DNA of 25,846 nt from positions 1 through 25,846 of the forward strand of contig CAYGPQ010000064.1 in assembly GCA_964351775.1 (NCBI GenBank). Reading direction: 5' to 3'. Below are positions 7,255 through 14,528 of the stretch, one piece after another. This DNA is from Kordia sp964351775. Lineage in GTDB: Bacteria > Bacteroidota > Bacteroidia > Flavobacteriales > Flavobacteriaceae. Within the stretch, counting starts at the first letter, position 1, and each line of letters opens with the position of its first letter. The notes below the pieces were generated by a model. It worked only from the letters and a program-made list of their open reading frames with translations. It was not told the origin of the DNA and did no database searches. The translations under genes and the position numbers were made by a program.

Positions 7255-7715
7255 TGCCATTCCGAAAACAAGCTAGTTCTGTATTTGATAATTTTGAATT
7301 GCGACTGAATGAAAGTTCAAAGAAGTTCTTACGAGAAACTTCTAAATGGGCTTTTGTACTGTCAATTATTGGATTTATAGTTTCAGGATTGTTATTGTTT
7401 ATTGGAATGTTTACGCTCATTTTCTTTAATGATGTAGGAACTACGAGTCAGTACGGTGGAATTCCATTTTGGATGCTTTCATTAATTTATATGGTAAGTG
7501 CTGTTGTAGGATTTTTTCCATCCGTATATTTATATTCATTTTCGCGAAGAATGGCAGTTGCCTTGCGAGAAAAAAATACGGAAGATTTAACCTTAGCTTT
7601 TTCTAAACTAAAATCGTATTTCAAGTTTTTAGGAATTACAACGCTGATCGTTATTACATTTTATATCATTGCGTTGGTATTTGCAATTATTGCAGGTGTA
7701 AGCACACAATTTTAA
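7254..7715 (+). CDS. DUF5362 family membrane protein
   Basis: 153 residues. A soluble N-terminus (FDNFELRLNESSKKFLRETSKWA) leads into four hydrophobic segments, about residues 32-58, 70-92, and a closely spaced C-terminal stretch 118-148. The N-terminal L..SSK.FL.ETSKWA...S motif is what I associate with DUF5362 proteins of Bacteroidota. The start ATG shares one base with the stop of the aminotransferase (TAATG), implying translational coupling, although no functional link to ornithine metabolism is evident. The transcript ends at the strong hairpin at 7732-7769. An inner-membrane location is inferred; the molecular role is unknown. Confidence 0.72.
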   Translation: MPFRKQASSVFDNFELRLNESSKKFLRETSKWAFVLSIIGFIVSGLLLFIGMFTLIFFNDVGTTSQYGGIPFWMLSLIYMVSAVVGFFPSVYLYSFSRRMAVALREKNTEDLTLAFSKLKSYFKFLGITTLIVITFYIIALVFAIIAGVSTQF

Positions 7716-7731
7716 AAAACTAATAGATTAT

Positions 7732-7769
7732 AAAAAAGCGAATATACATGGTGTATATTCGCTTTTTTT
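7732..7769. terminator. Strong bidirectional terminator
   Basis: A 17-bp perfect inverted repeat, arms 7732-7748 and 7752-7768, around a 3-nt TGG loop. It has A6 on the left and T7 on the right, so it can end both the DUF5362 gene (plus) and the convergent CCC-motif-like gene (minus). Confidence 0.92.
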
Positions 7770-7790
7770 ATGTGTTAAAATTCGAGTAAA

Positions 7791-8120
7791 TTATTGCCCG
7801 AAATATTCTTGAATTTGTCGTTGTAATTCTTCTTGATCTTGTAATGATTCGAATCCAAATGTGGTAATAATCCATATTAGGAAAAGAAGATATAATAGAC
7901 TCAATACAATCCCAATAATAGCCAATACTTTTCCAATAGTAATGTTTGAATAATTATCATATCCTTGTGGATCTTCTTTGTATATTTTGGTAGCTTTCAT
8001 TGCTAAATACAATGCAATTAATCCAAGAATGATTCCTACTCCCCAAAAACAGCAGGCAATGATAGATAATACTCCTAAAATAATAATGAGTACGTCATTA
8101 GGTAATTTTCTAGATTCCAT
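7791..8120 (-). CDS. CCC-motif-like membrane protein
   Basis: 109 residues, two long hydrophobic regions (about 8-36 and 62-90) separated by a polar loop with KIYKEDPQGYDNYSN. The arrangement LPND...ILGVLSIIACCFWGVG...LIALYLAMK and the YSNITIGKVLAIIGIVLSLLYL segment match the flavobacterial family called CCC motif membrane protein. Here the name-giving triplet is read as ACC. The C-terminus is short and acidic/glutamine-rich. It follows the DUF2752 gene by a short gap on the same strand, a pairing I believe recurs in this family. No function is known. Confidence 0.75.
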   Translation of the reverse strand: MESRKLPNDVLIIILGVLSIIACCFWGVGIILGLIALYLAMKATKIYKEDPQGYDNYSNITIGKVLAIIGIVLSLLYLLFLIWIITTFGFESLQDQEELQRQIQEYFGQ

Positions 8121-8139
8121 AATTTAATAGTTAAGTTAG

Positions 8140-8424
8140 TTAATTTATATATTTAATAATAAAACTTATCGTGATAATAACAATATTAATAACTGCCAAA
8201 TTTCGAATAAGTTTTGGTGTGTAACTGAATTTATAAAATAGATTCACGCCAACAACTCCAAAAAATAACAGCAATGTATAAATAGCTGGATACATTTTAA
8301 AAGCGGCTACAAACTCACCATTGAATATCAATGCAAGCGAACGTTGTATGCCACAACCCAAACAATCAATGCCTAAATACTGTTTTGTAAAACACGGAAG
8401 CATATAATCTTCAAGATTTATCAT
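8140..8424 (-). CDS. DUF2752 family membrane protein
   Basis: 94 residues from the ATG at 8424. The conserved DUF2752 core is visible near the N-terminus: YLGIDCLGCGIQRSLALI (a CxxCG-x-QR motif), then NGEFVAAFKMYPAIY, then two or three hydrophobic helices. An in-frame TTG at 8446-8448 would add eight residues; I prefer the ATG because the family usually begins shortly before the CxxCG motif. It heads a two-gene minus-strand unit with the CCC-motif-like protein, 19 nt downstream. The paired cysteines might bind a metal or form a redox pair, but this is speculation. Confidence 0.8.
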   Translation of the reverse strand: MINLEDYMLPCFTKQYLGIDCLGCGIQRSLALIFNGEFVAAFKMYPAIYTLLLFFGVVGVNLFYKFSYTPKLIRNLAVINIVIITISFIIKYIN

Positions 8425-8659
8425 AGAGAAAAATAGTAAGTGTTTCAAAATGATGGTATTGGATTAAATAGGTTGATATATAGAAATACATTGTTGCATT
8501 TCAACTGCGTTATATGTAGCCAATGCTAAACATTTGTTACGAAAAAACAGCTTAATTTACTGAATTTTATCAAAACTTTGCTATACAAGCTTTTAGTTTT
8601 CAAAAAAAACAGGGCAACTATTTCAGAATATAGTATTTTTACAGCCTAAAATTCACACA

Positions 8660-8923
8660 TTGAGATTCAAATACAAAACCACACTTTACTTTTTTCTCGT
8701 ATTTTTCGGTGCAGGATTATTACTCTTTCGAGATGATATTCAAGGCGAAAAACAAATCGTCATTACTATAATTGCATTGGTAGCGATGATGTTTGGATTG
8801 TATAAAATGACTTCAATGCAAACTTCGAATCGACAGAAAAAATATGATGGCGAAGAATACTTTAATAAAGAAGAATACCCTGAAGAAGAAGAACATGTTG
8901 AAGAAACCAAAACGGATCAATGA
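8660..8923 (+). CDS. Small membrane protein upstream of the Smr gene
   Basis: 87 residues from a TTG start. Two hydrophobic segments (about 7-23 and 32-52) are followed by a polar, strongly acidic tail (YFNKEEYPEEEEHVEETKTD). I recognise no named family, but small two-helix proteins with acidic tails just before a DUF2027-Smr gene recur in flavobacteria as far as I recall. The stop codon overlaps the start of the Smr gene (ATGA, 8920-8923), a strong sign that it is translated. No in-frame ATG precedes the first helix, so TTG is the only sensible start. Confidence 0.65.
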   Translation: MRFKYKTTLYFFLVFFGAGLLLFRDDIQGEKQIVITIIALVAMMFGLYKMTSMQTSNRQKKYDGEEYFNKEEYPEEEEHVEETKTDQ

Positions 8924-9480
8924 TGAATTTTAAAGTAGGAGATCGAGTAGAAACGATTGATGATATTATCAAAGGAATAATAACTTCTATAAATGGAAGC
9001 ACTATTACCATGGAAACTGAGGAAGGTTTTCCTCTAAAATTTGAGGCATCGGAATTGGTGAAAATGACTTCGGATGAAATTGCAAGAAATTTATCATTCG
9101 AAAAAATACACAGTGCCATTCAAGAAAAAGAAGCCGCAAAAAAGCCAAAACGTAGTATAGAAAAATCTAAAAAAGAGCGTGTAGAAAACGCTATGGAAGT
9201 AGATTTGCACATTCATCAATTGACAAATGCACACAAAGGCATGAGTAACTATGATATGTTAAGCTTGCAAACCGATACCGCAAAACGACAATTAGAATTT
9301 GCCATAAAAAAGCGAATTCCTAGAGTGGTGTTTATTCATGGAGTTGGTGCAGGTGTTCTTAAAGAAGAATTATACTATTTATTTCGTCAGTACGACAATG
9401 TAAAATACTATGATGCTAACTATCAAAAATACGGAGTAGGCGCAACGGAAGTTTACATTTACCAAAACCCTCCTAGATAG
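8920..9480 (+). CDS. DUF2027 / Smr-domain protein
   Basis: 186 residues. An N-terminal SH3-like segment (about 1-50: FKVGDRVETIDD...GIITSINGSTITMETEEG) is joined by a lysine-rich linker (about 60-92) to a C-terminal Smr domain (about 93-182). The Smr signatures are DLH at 95-97 and HGVGAGVL at 140-147, with the ending GVGATEVYIY. Smr domains occur at the C-terminus of MutS2 and as stand-alone nucleases acting on branched DNA or on mRNA at stalled or collided ribosomes. Which activity applies here is not known. It begins with tandem ATG codons overlapping the upstream stop, so the pair is coupled. Confidence 0.85.
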   Translation: MMNFKVGDRVETIDDIIKGIITSINGSTITMETEEGFPLKFEASELVKMTSDEIARNLSFEKIHSAIQEKEAAKKPKRSIEKSKKERVENAMEVDLHIHQLTNAHKGMSNYDMLSLQTDTAKRQLEFAIKKRIPRVVFIHGVGAGVLKEELYYLFRQYDNVKYYDANYQKYGVGATEVYIYQNPPR

Positions 9481-9518
9481 TTTTTTTAGTTATGCACTTC
9501 GAATCCACTCAGTGTGAA

Positions 9519-9716
9519 AGTTGTGTGTTGTGAGTTGTGAGTTGTGGGTTTTGAACCATGAACGATTTCAGATTGACGATTTTAGATTTTTAAATCATTC
9601 AATCTTTGAATCTTTCAATTATTAAATTTTGAAAACTGAACACCATAATTTTAACTTAAAAAGTCTAGCATCTTGATTCTATACTCTTGGTTCTTTTTAA
9701 TTTTGAACCTTGAACC
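9519..9716. repeat. Degenerate heptad-periodic array
   Basis: Four AGTTGTG-type units (9519-9546, one mismatch) are followed by TTGAACC, ATGAACG, ATTTCAG, ATTGACG, ATTTTAG (9551-9585), degenerate AATC/TTTGAATC text, and two perfect TTGAACC copies (9703-9716) ending directly at the stop codon of the minus-strand lipoprotein gene. The 7-nt phase is kept over several blocks although the unit changes. No gene is seen in this 237-nt gap. Confidence 0.7.
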
Positions 9717-9717
9717 G

Positions 9718-10263
9718 TTACTCTATCGGCGTTATAAACGTTCCATACTCAAAAAGATCATCTCGAACATCTTGTCCGTTTGTGCCTGTAAATACCACTT
9801 GCCTAAGATTGATTGTGTGTTCGTATCCAGTAATGAGATTGCTTACATCATCAATAACTTCTACAGTAGTCACTTCTACGGTTCCTGAAACGGCAGTATA
9901 TTCTAAGGTAATATTAATATCTGAAGGCAATTCGTCACAAAAATAACCAGAAGTAATCGTGGTGTCAAAACTTCTATAATAGCAAAAAGCTTGACTGTTT
10001 AGTGTCTTTTCACGAGGAATAAGTGTTGCAACGCCATCATTAATCTCTGTTTCTGAAGCTTCATTGACAATTAAATCCGCAGGAATATCTAAAATGAGTG
10101 TTTCTGCTCCATTGATCTTAAACAATAAAGTGACTCCAGCTTCTATTGTACAGGCATCTATATCAGTTCCTGTATCCAAGTTAATTTCATCCAAGGTCAA
10201 ATCGCCATCATCACAACTAAAAAAAGCAAACAAAAGGACTAAAAAAAACACTATTTTTTTCAT
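9718..10263 (-). CDS. Lipoprotein, function unknown
   Basis: 181 residues from the ATG at 10263 (a second ATG at 10272 would add three). The signal peptide is MKK, a hydrophobic core, then AFFSC followed by DDGDLTLDE, so the cysteine is the lipidation site and the acidic residues after it resemble the flavobacterial surface-lipoprotein export signal. The rest is an acidic, beta-rich domain with a segment repeated in style (VTTVEVIDDVSNLITGYEHTI). Flavobacterial lipoproteins of this size and layout exist, but I assign no family. It diverges from the cysteine desulfurase gene. A candidate -7 element lies at 10300-10307. Confidence 0.72.
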   Translation of the reverse strand: MKKIVFFLVLLFAFFSCDDGDLTLDEINLDTGTDIDACTIEAGVTLLFKINGAETLILDIPADLIVNEASETEINDGVATLIPREKTLNSQAFCYYRSFDTTITSGYFCDELPSDINITLEYTAVSGTVEVTTVEVIDDVSNLITGYEHTINLRQVVFTGTNGQDVRDDLFEYGTFITPIE

Positions 10264-10299
10264 GAAGTACATTATTAGTAATTAATATCAATGTAAAGG

Positions 10300-10307
10300 C
10301 AAAAGTA
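10300..10307 (-). promoter_or_regulatory. Candidate -7 element of the lipoprotein gene
   Basis: Read on the minus strand it is TACTTTTG, an exact TAnnTTTG match, about 37 nt before the preferred start codon. No clear TTG is found at the -33 distance. Confidence 0.4.
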
Positions 10308-10335
10308 TAAGAAAACTCTATTTATAACGAAACTT

Positions 10336-10366
10336 ATTGTAAATAATTTTATTTAAGCTATTTTTG
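10336..10366 (+). promoter_or_regulatory. Bacteroidota promoter of the cysteine desulfurase gene
   Basis: ATTG (10336-10339), a 19-nt spacer and TATTTTTG (10359-10366) match the -33 TTG / -7 TAnnTTTG consensus. Transcription would begin near 10372, about 35 nt before the start codon. Confidence 0.65.
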
Positions 10367-10407
10367 CTCATCTTTTTTAAACCAATCCTATTTTATAAAA
10401 GCTACGA

Positions 10408-11556
10408 ATGAAGAACGTATATTTTGATAGTGCCGCCACAACACAAGTTCGTCCAGGAGTTGTAGATCGTATCAAGCAAGCATTGGAAGAGAATTATGGA
10501 AATCCATCTTCGACACATAGTTTCGGACGATCTTCTAAGACGTTAATAGAAACTGCGCGTAAAACCATTGCCAAATATTTGAATGCGTCGCCGCAGGAAA
10601 TCATTTTCACATCTGGTGGAACAGAAGCCGACAACATGGCGTTGCGTTGTTCTGTGAGAGACTTGGGAGTCACCACTATCATTACGTCTCCCATTGAGCA
10701 TCACGCAGTTTTACACACCGTAGAGCAATTGCGTTTAGAAAGTGATATCAAAGTTACGTATGTGCGTTTGCAACCGTGTGGAACGCCTGATTATGACGAT
10801 TTAGAAGCTTTATTAAAAGCGGATAGTTCTAAAAAATTAGTCAGTCTCATGCACGTGAATAACGAGATTGGAAACATTTTAGATGTAGATAAAGTTGGAG
10901 AATTATGTAAAGAATACGGAGCTTTATTTCATTCAGATTCTGTACAATCTATTGGACATTTTGAATGGGACGTACAAAAAACTTCCGTAGATTTCTTAGC
11001 TGCTGCTGCACATAAGTTTCACGGACCTAAAGGAATTGGTTTTGCTTTCATTCGGAAAGATTCAGGATTGAGACCATTAATTTTTGGAGGATCACAAGAA
11101 CGTGGATTCAGAGCAGGAACCGAAGCAGTGCATAATGTCGTTGGATTGGAAGAAGCGTTCCGTTTGGCGTATGACAATTTGGAAGAAGAAAAAACGTATG
11201 TGGAAGGTTTGAAAACGTACTTTATGGACGAACTTAAAAAAGCGTTACCAGAAGTAAAATTCAACGGAAACTGTCATGAAACCACCAAAAGCACTTATAC
11301 ATTAGTCAATGTATGTTTGCCATTTGATCAACAAAAAGCATTAATGTTATTGTTTCACTTAGATATAAAAGGAATTGCTTGTTCCAAAGGAAGTGCTTGC
11401 CAATCAGGAAGTAGCAAAGGTTCACATGTGTTGAGAGCAATCTTAAGCGATGAAGATTTAGACAAACCATCCTTACGTTTCTCGTTCTCTAAATTCAATA
11501 CCAAAGAAGAAATTGATTATGTCATAGAAGTATTGCACGAATATGCAAATTCGTAA
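10408..11556 (+). CDS. Cysteine desulfurase, NifS/IscS-type
   Basis: 382 residues, a normal length for class-V PLP enzymes of the NifS/IscS group. Visible motifs: YFDSAATT (5-12), GNPSSTHSFGR (31-41), FTSGGTEADNMAL (67-79), the PLP-stacking histidine in EHHAVL (98-103), HSDSVQ with D177, and the PLP lysine K203 in AAAHKFHGPKG. The sulfur-accepting cysteine is C331 in KGSACQSGSSKGSHVL; another cysteine, C325, lies six residues before it. The enzyme takes sulfur from L-cysteine as enzyme persulfide for Fe-S clusters, tRNA thiolation or other sulfur transfer. No isc or suf genes lie next to it, so the pathway is open. It is monocistronic, with a promoter at 10336-10366 and a terminator at 11632-11665. 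Confidence 0.9.
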   Translation: MKNVYFDSAATTQVRPGVVDRIKQALEENYGNPSSTHSFGRSSKTLIETARKTIAKYLNASPQEIIFTSGGTEADNMALRCSVRDLGVTTIITSPIEHHAVLHTVEQLRLESDIKVTYVRLQPCGTPDYDDLEALLKADSSKKLVSLMHVNNEIGNILDVDKVGELCKEYGALFHSDSVQSIGHFEWDVQKTSVDFLAAAAHKFHGPKGIGFAFIRKDSGLRPLIFGGSQERGFRAGTEAVHNVVGLEEAFRLAYDNLEEEKTYVEGLKTYFMDELKKALPEVKFNGNCHETTKSTYTLVNVCLPFDQQKALMLLFHLDIKGIACSKGSACQSGSSKGSHVLRAILSDEDLDKPSLRFSFSKFNTKEEIDYVIEVLHEYANS

Positions 11557-11560
11557 TGAG

Positions 11561-11620
11561 ATTCAATGATTGAAAGATTGAATGATTAAATGAAGATTCA
11601 ACAATTCAAAGATTCAAAAA
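11561..11620. repeat. Degenerate GATTCAA/GATTGAA array after the cysteine desulfurase gene
   Basis: Overlapping copies of ATTCAAT, GATTGAA, AGATTGA, ATTCAAC, AATTCAA and GATTCAA begin four bases past the stop codon. The sequence resembles, in reverse complement, the array at about 9595-9620, with a roughly 7-nt phase. Confidence 0.6.
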
Positions 11621-11631
11621 AATAAAAATAC

Positions 11632-11665
11632 AAAGCGAGTTCAGCATACGAACTCGCTTTTTTTT
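11632..11665. terminator. Strong terminator after the cysteine desulfurase gene
   Basis: Stem AAAGCGAGTTC (11632-11642) / GAACTCGCTTT (11650-11660) with a 7-nt loop AGCATAC, followed by T to 11665. Confidence 0.9.
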
Positions 11666-11750
11666 ATCATAATCATTGTACAATTATCTTTAAATATCTT
11701 TATATTGAAAAACCATTTAGCAAGTAGCTTTTTGAAATTCAAAAATCACA

Positions 11751-13583
11751 ATGATCAAATCTATTACATCAAACCCTAGACGTATTAGTATTATATACCT
11801 TCTACTTTTGATCGTTGCCTTTTTTGCAATCTACAGTACCATTTTTGATGAAAAAGTAAGCTTGGTTGGAGACAATGCTAGTTATTACATTTTAGGAAAT
11901 TCCATTGCCAATGGAGATGGGTATACAAATATTCAACATTCAGAAAAAGAAGCGCATTATCATTACCCGCCAGGATATCCAGTACTAATAGCCAGTGTTT
12001 CAAAAATATTTTCAAACGATATTATCACCATAAAAAAACTGAATGGTGCTTTCCTTTTGGGCGCAATTTTACTATTATTTTTTATCATAAAATGTCTAAC
12101 CCAAAATAACCATATTGCTTTTGCGGTAGGCTTTATAACACTACTCAACTATCATATTTTAGGCTATGCTACCATTATGATGAGCGAAATTCCGTTTCTA
12201 TTTTTCTCATTACTCTGTGTTTTACTCTTCTTAAAGATAGATTTTTCTAAACCTGTTCTCAAAAACGGACTTTTCTTTCTATTGCTTATTTGCTTGTCCT
12301 TTTCGTTTTACATTCGTTCGGTTGCATTAGCACTGTTTGTGAGCATGGTATGCTTTTTAATGTTCAAAAAAAAAAGGCGTTATGTAATTACTTTAATTGG
12401 TGGTTTTATCGCATTATACTTGCCATGGATGTTGAGAAACAATGCTGCAAAAGGAAACACATACATTTCGCAATTAGTATTGAAAAATCCATACCAACCA
12501 GAACAGGGAAGTATTGATTTTTCAGCTATTATAGAAAGAATTTCAATAAACCTAGAACGTTACATTACCAAAGAAATTCCTTCTGGAATACTATCTGCAA
12601 AAGAAAATGTATATACAGATGCTTCCGCGCCAATTACAGCATGGCTTTTGGGTTTTATATTGATCATAGGTATTGGATTGGGAATATACAAGTTGCCAAA
12701 ATTTAGAACTTTTATATGCTTATACGTGCTAGGCTTTTTCGCTTTGCTAATGATATGGCCTTATGTTTGGTATGGAACGCGCTTTTTGGTGCCGCTCATT
12801 CCGTTACTCATTTTTCTTTTTATTTTTGGAATGATCTCACTTTTGAAATGGTTGCAGGGAAAAATCATTCCAAAACAACTAAAGCATTTTACAGCAATAA
12901 CAACTGTAGTAATTTTAAGCTTCTGGGCTATTATGTATGGAAGTAACTCTGTTTCAATTTTGAAAGCACGAGCCGATGGTGAATACACAAACAACTATAA
13001 AAACTATTTCTTATTGGCAGATTGGGTTCAACAAAACACACCTGAAAACTCAGTTACTGCCGTACGGAAAGAAGGCTTGTTCTATCTATTTTCAAAAAAG
13101 CACGTAACTAATTATCAGAAAACACCTGATAGAGAAGCACAAATAGAATACTTAAAAAGTAAAAATGTAGACTATGTTGTTGTAGAACAGCTCGGATTTT
13201 CTTCCACAAGCAAGTATTTAATTCCTGCCATAGATCAATATCCGAGTAAATTTAAAATCATCAAAGAACTCAAAAATCCCGATACATACTTACTACAATT
13301 TTTACCAGAACTTGGATATTCGGGCGCTTGGGAAAATGACAAAAGAAATGGTTACGGAACCTATGTTTGGGAAGATGGACAAAAATATATAGGGTATTGG
13401 AAAAATGATGTGAGAGATGGAAAAGGAACCGTATTTTTTAAAAATGGGGAACGTTTAGAAGGTATTTGGACCGATGGAAAACTGAATGGAGAAGTGATTA
13501 AGAAAACGAAAAATAATGTCATTATCGAAAGAAGTATCTATAAAGACAATGTAAAAATTGAAGTCATTAATGAAGCTAACTAA
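11751..13583 (+). CDS. GT-C type membrane glycosyltransferase-like protein with C-terminal MORN repeats
   Basis: 610 residues. An N-terminal membrane segment (13-32) is followed by a periplasmic loop with VGDNASYY and HYPPGYPVLIA (aspartate D41 and the PPGYP motif), as in ArnT/PMT-type GT39 glycosyltransferases. Further helices lie at about 98-115, 121-138, 145-161, 172-200, 209-227, 297-312, 319-340, 345-366 and 382-396. A soluble domain (about 405-520) follows, and then a tail of MORN repeats (about 523-590): YSGAWENDKRNGYGTYVW, YIGYWKNDVRDGKGTVFF and a third, LEGIWTDGKLNGE. By family, GT-C enzymes use polyprenyl-phosphate sugars at the membrane; the acceptor is unknown. The MORN tail is unusual for this fold and could bind an envelope partner or stabilise the protein. 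It stands alone between terminators. Confidence 0.75.
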   Translation: MIKSITSNPRRISIIYLLLLIVAFFAIYSTIFDEKVSLVGDNASYYILGNSIANGDGYTNIQHSEKEAHYHYPPGYPVLIASVSKIFSNDIITIKKLNGAFLLGAILLLFFIIKCLTQNNHIAFAVGFITLLNYHILGYATIMMSEIPFLFFSLLCVLLFLKIDFSKPVLKNGLFFLLLICLSFSFYIRSVALALFVSMVCFLMFKKKRRYVITLIGGFIALYLPWMLRNNAAKGNTYISQLVLKNPYQPEQGSIDFSAIIERISINLERYITKEIPSGILSAKENVYTDASAPITAWLLGFILIIGIGLGIYKLPKFRTFICLYVLGFFALLMIWPYVWYGTRFLVPLIPLLIFLFIFGMISLLKWLQGKIIPKQLKHFTAITTVVILSFWAIMYGSNSVSILKARADGEYTNNYKNYFLLADWVQQNTPENSVTAVRKEGLFYLFSKKHVTNYQKTPDREAQIEYLKSKNVDYVVVEQLGFSSTSKYLIPAIDQYPSKFKIIKELKNPDTYLLQFLPELGYSGAWENDKRNGYGTYVWEDGQKYIGYWKNDVRDGKGTVFFKNGERLEGIWTDGKLNGEVIKKTKNNVIIERSIYKDNVKIEVINEAN

Positions 13584-13694
13584 ACGCTCCATCATCGCAC
13601 CTGTTTATAATGAAACTGCATGTTCCGAACGAATATAAAATAAAATAAGCTATCTAAAAAGTTTTTAGAAATACTTGAAGGATACTTTAAAAAA

Positions 13695-13740
13695 AGTTAT
13701 CTGTGACTCTCGAAAGTTGTCTGAGGCTCTCGAAGACAAC
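13695..13740. repeat. Imperfect 20-nt tandem duplication with a hairpin
   Basis: Two adjacent 20-nt units (13695-13714, 13715-13734), 17 of 20 identical, each ending GCTCTCGAA or GACTCTCGAA. The second unit plus the next bases forms a hairpin GTTGTCT (13716-13722) / AGACAAC (13734-13740) that reaches the stop codon of the minus-strand gene, so it may help end that transcript although no T-run follows. Confidence 0.65.
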
Positions 13741-14384
13741 TATCTCTTTTCCTCATAAGGAAACTTTCTAGTTGCAATTCTCATCATTTTGGCAATAATT
13801 GCAGCCGTATTTTTTCCAGATTTCCGATTGATGGTTTTCTCATAACGCCACAATAATTTCCCCGTATTTTTATCACTTAATTTAATGATAATTTTTCCGT
13901 AGTCGGATTTTCCTTTTAAGAACGAAATAAAATCAAAAGACGTGTCAACTTCTTTGGAAAGTAGGAGGCGAGAAGACAATGAGCCACTAATAATTGCGTC
14001 AACATTCAGAATTTTAGACAACTCCTGTGGTGTATAAATGTCAATATTGTCAAGCGTAATTCCTGCCTTTTTTAAAATCCGATTCGTCGTATTGATATCT
14101 TGAAATTCTATTTTTAATTTTTTCTTGCTCTTTCTGCTCAAAAAATAACTTTCCAATGCTTGTTGCACGGCAATACCTTCATTCTCCGCAAGCTCTTTGA
14201 GTTGTGTTTCGGTATAATTAGTTTGCTCTGATTTTAGGTTCAACGTCGTCTGAAACGGAAGAATCGCTATGGTTTTGTGATCTTTAGAAAGTTCTTCAAA
14301 AGCATCACTAACGTAAATCTTCTTTTGTGCAACACTTTGTTGTATTCCGACCACTAATAACAATAAAACAACTAACTTTTTCAT
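13740..14384 (-). CDS. Secreted TolB/CsgG-N-terminal-like protein
   Basis: 214 residues. The signal peptide ends VGIQQSVAQ before KKIYVSD. The mature part has the pattern KTIAILPFQTTLN near its start, a helical region with YFLSRKSKKKLKIEFQDINTTNRIL, then LSKILNVDAIISGSLSS and ISFLKGKSDYGKIIIKLSDKNTGKLLWRYEKTI. This order (IAILPF ... DAIISG ... DKNTGKLLWRYE) is that of periplasmic TolB-N/CsgG/GNA1162-like domains that multimerise or take part in envelope assembly. I cannot name the family exactly. It lies downstream of the TonB-dependent receptor on the same strand, but 143 nt of repeat-bearing sequence separates them, so co-transcription is uncertain. Confidence 0.65.
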   Translation of the reverse strand: MKKLVVLLLLVVGIQQSVAQKKIYVSDAFEELSKDHKTIAILPFQTTLNLKSEQTNYTETQLKELAENEGIAVQQALESYFLSRKSKKKLKIEFQDINTTNRILKKAGITLDNIDIYTPQELSKILNVDAIISGSLSSRLLLSKEVDTSFDFISFLKGKSDYGKIIIKLSDKNTGKLLWRYEKTINRKSGKNTAAIIAKMMRIATRKFPYEEKR

Positions 14385-14423
14385 TACTTTTTTAATTCAA
14401 TAGGTATCATTTCAAAGTACTTC

Positions 14424-14464
14424 TCGATACAATTTTCTGTCGAAAATCACTCGAAGTGACGATC
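14424..14464. repeat. Probable dispersed intergenic repeat with a small palindrome
   Basis: The segment from CTCGATAC to TCACTCGAAGTGACGA contains the hairpin TCACT-CGA-AGTGA (14448-14460). I recall very similar text scattered between genes in Flavobacteriaceae, so it is probably a REP-like element. Only one copy is in this window. Confidence 0.4.
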
Positions 14465-14479
14465 GGTCTATTTAATTTT

Positions 14480-14528
14480 ATCTAACATCTAACATCTAAC
14501 ATCTAACATCTAACATCTAACATCTAAC
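14480..14528. repeat. Heptamer tandem repeat (ATCTAAC)x7
   Basis: Seven perfect consecutive ATCTAAC units, 49 nt. The last base of the array is the first base (plus-strand order) of the complement of the TonB receptor stop codon, so on the coding strand the array starts immediately after the stop as GTTAGAT units. Confidence 0.95.
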
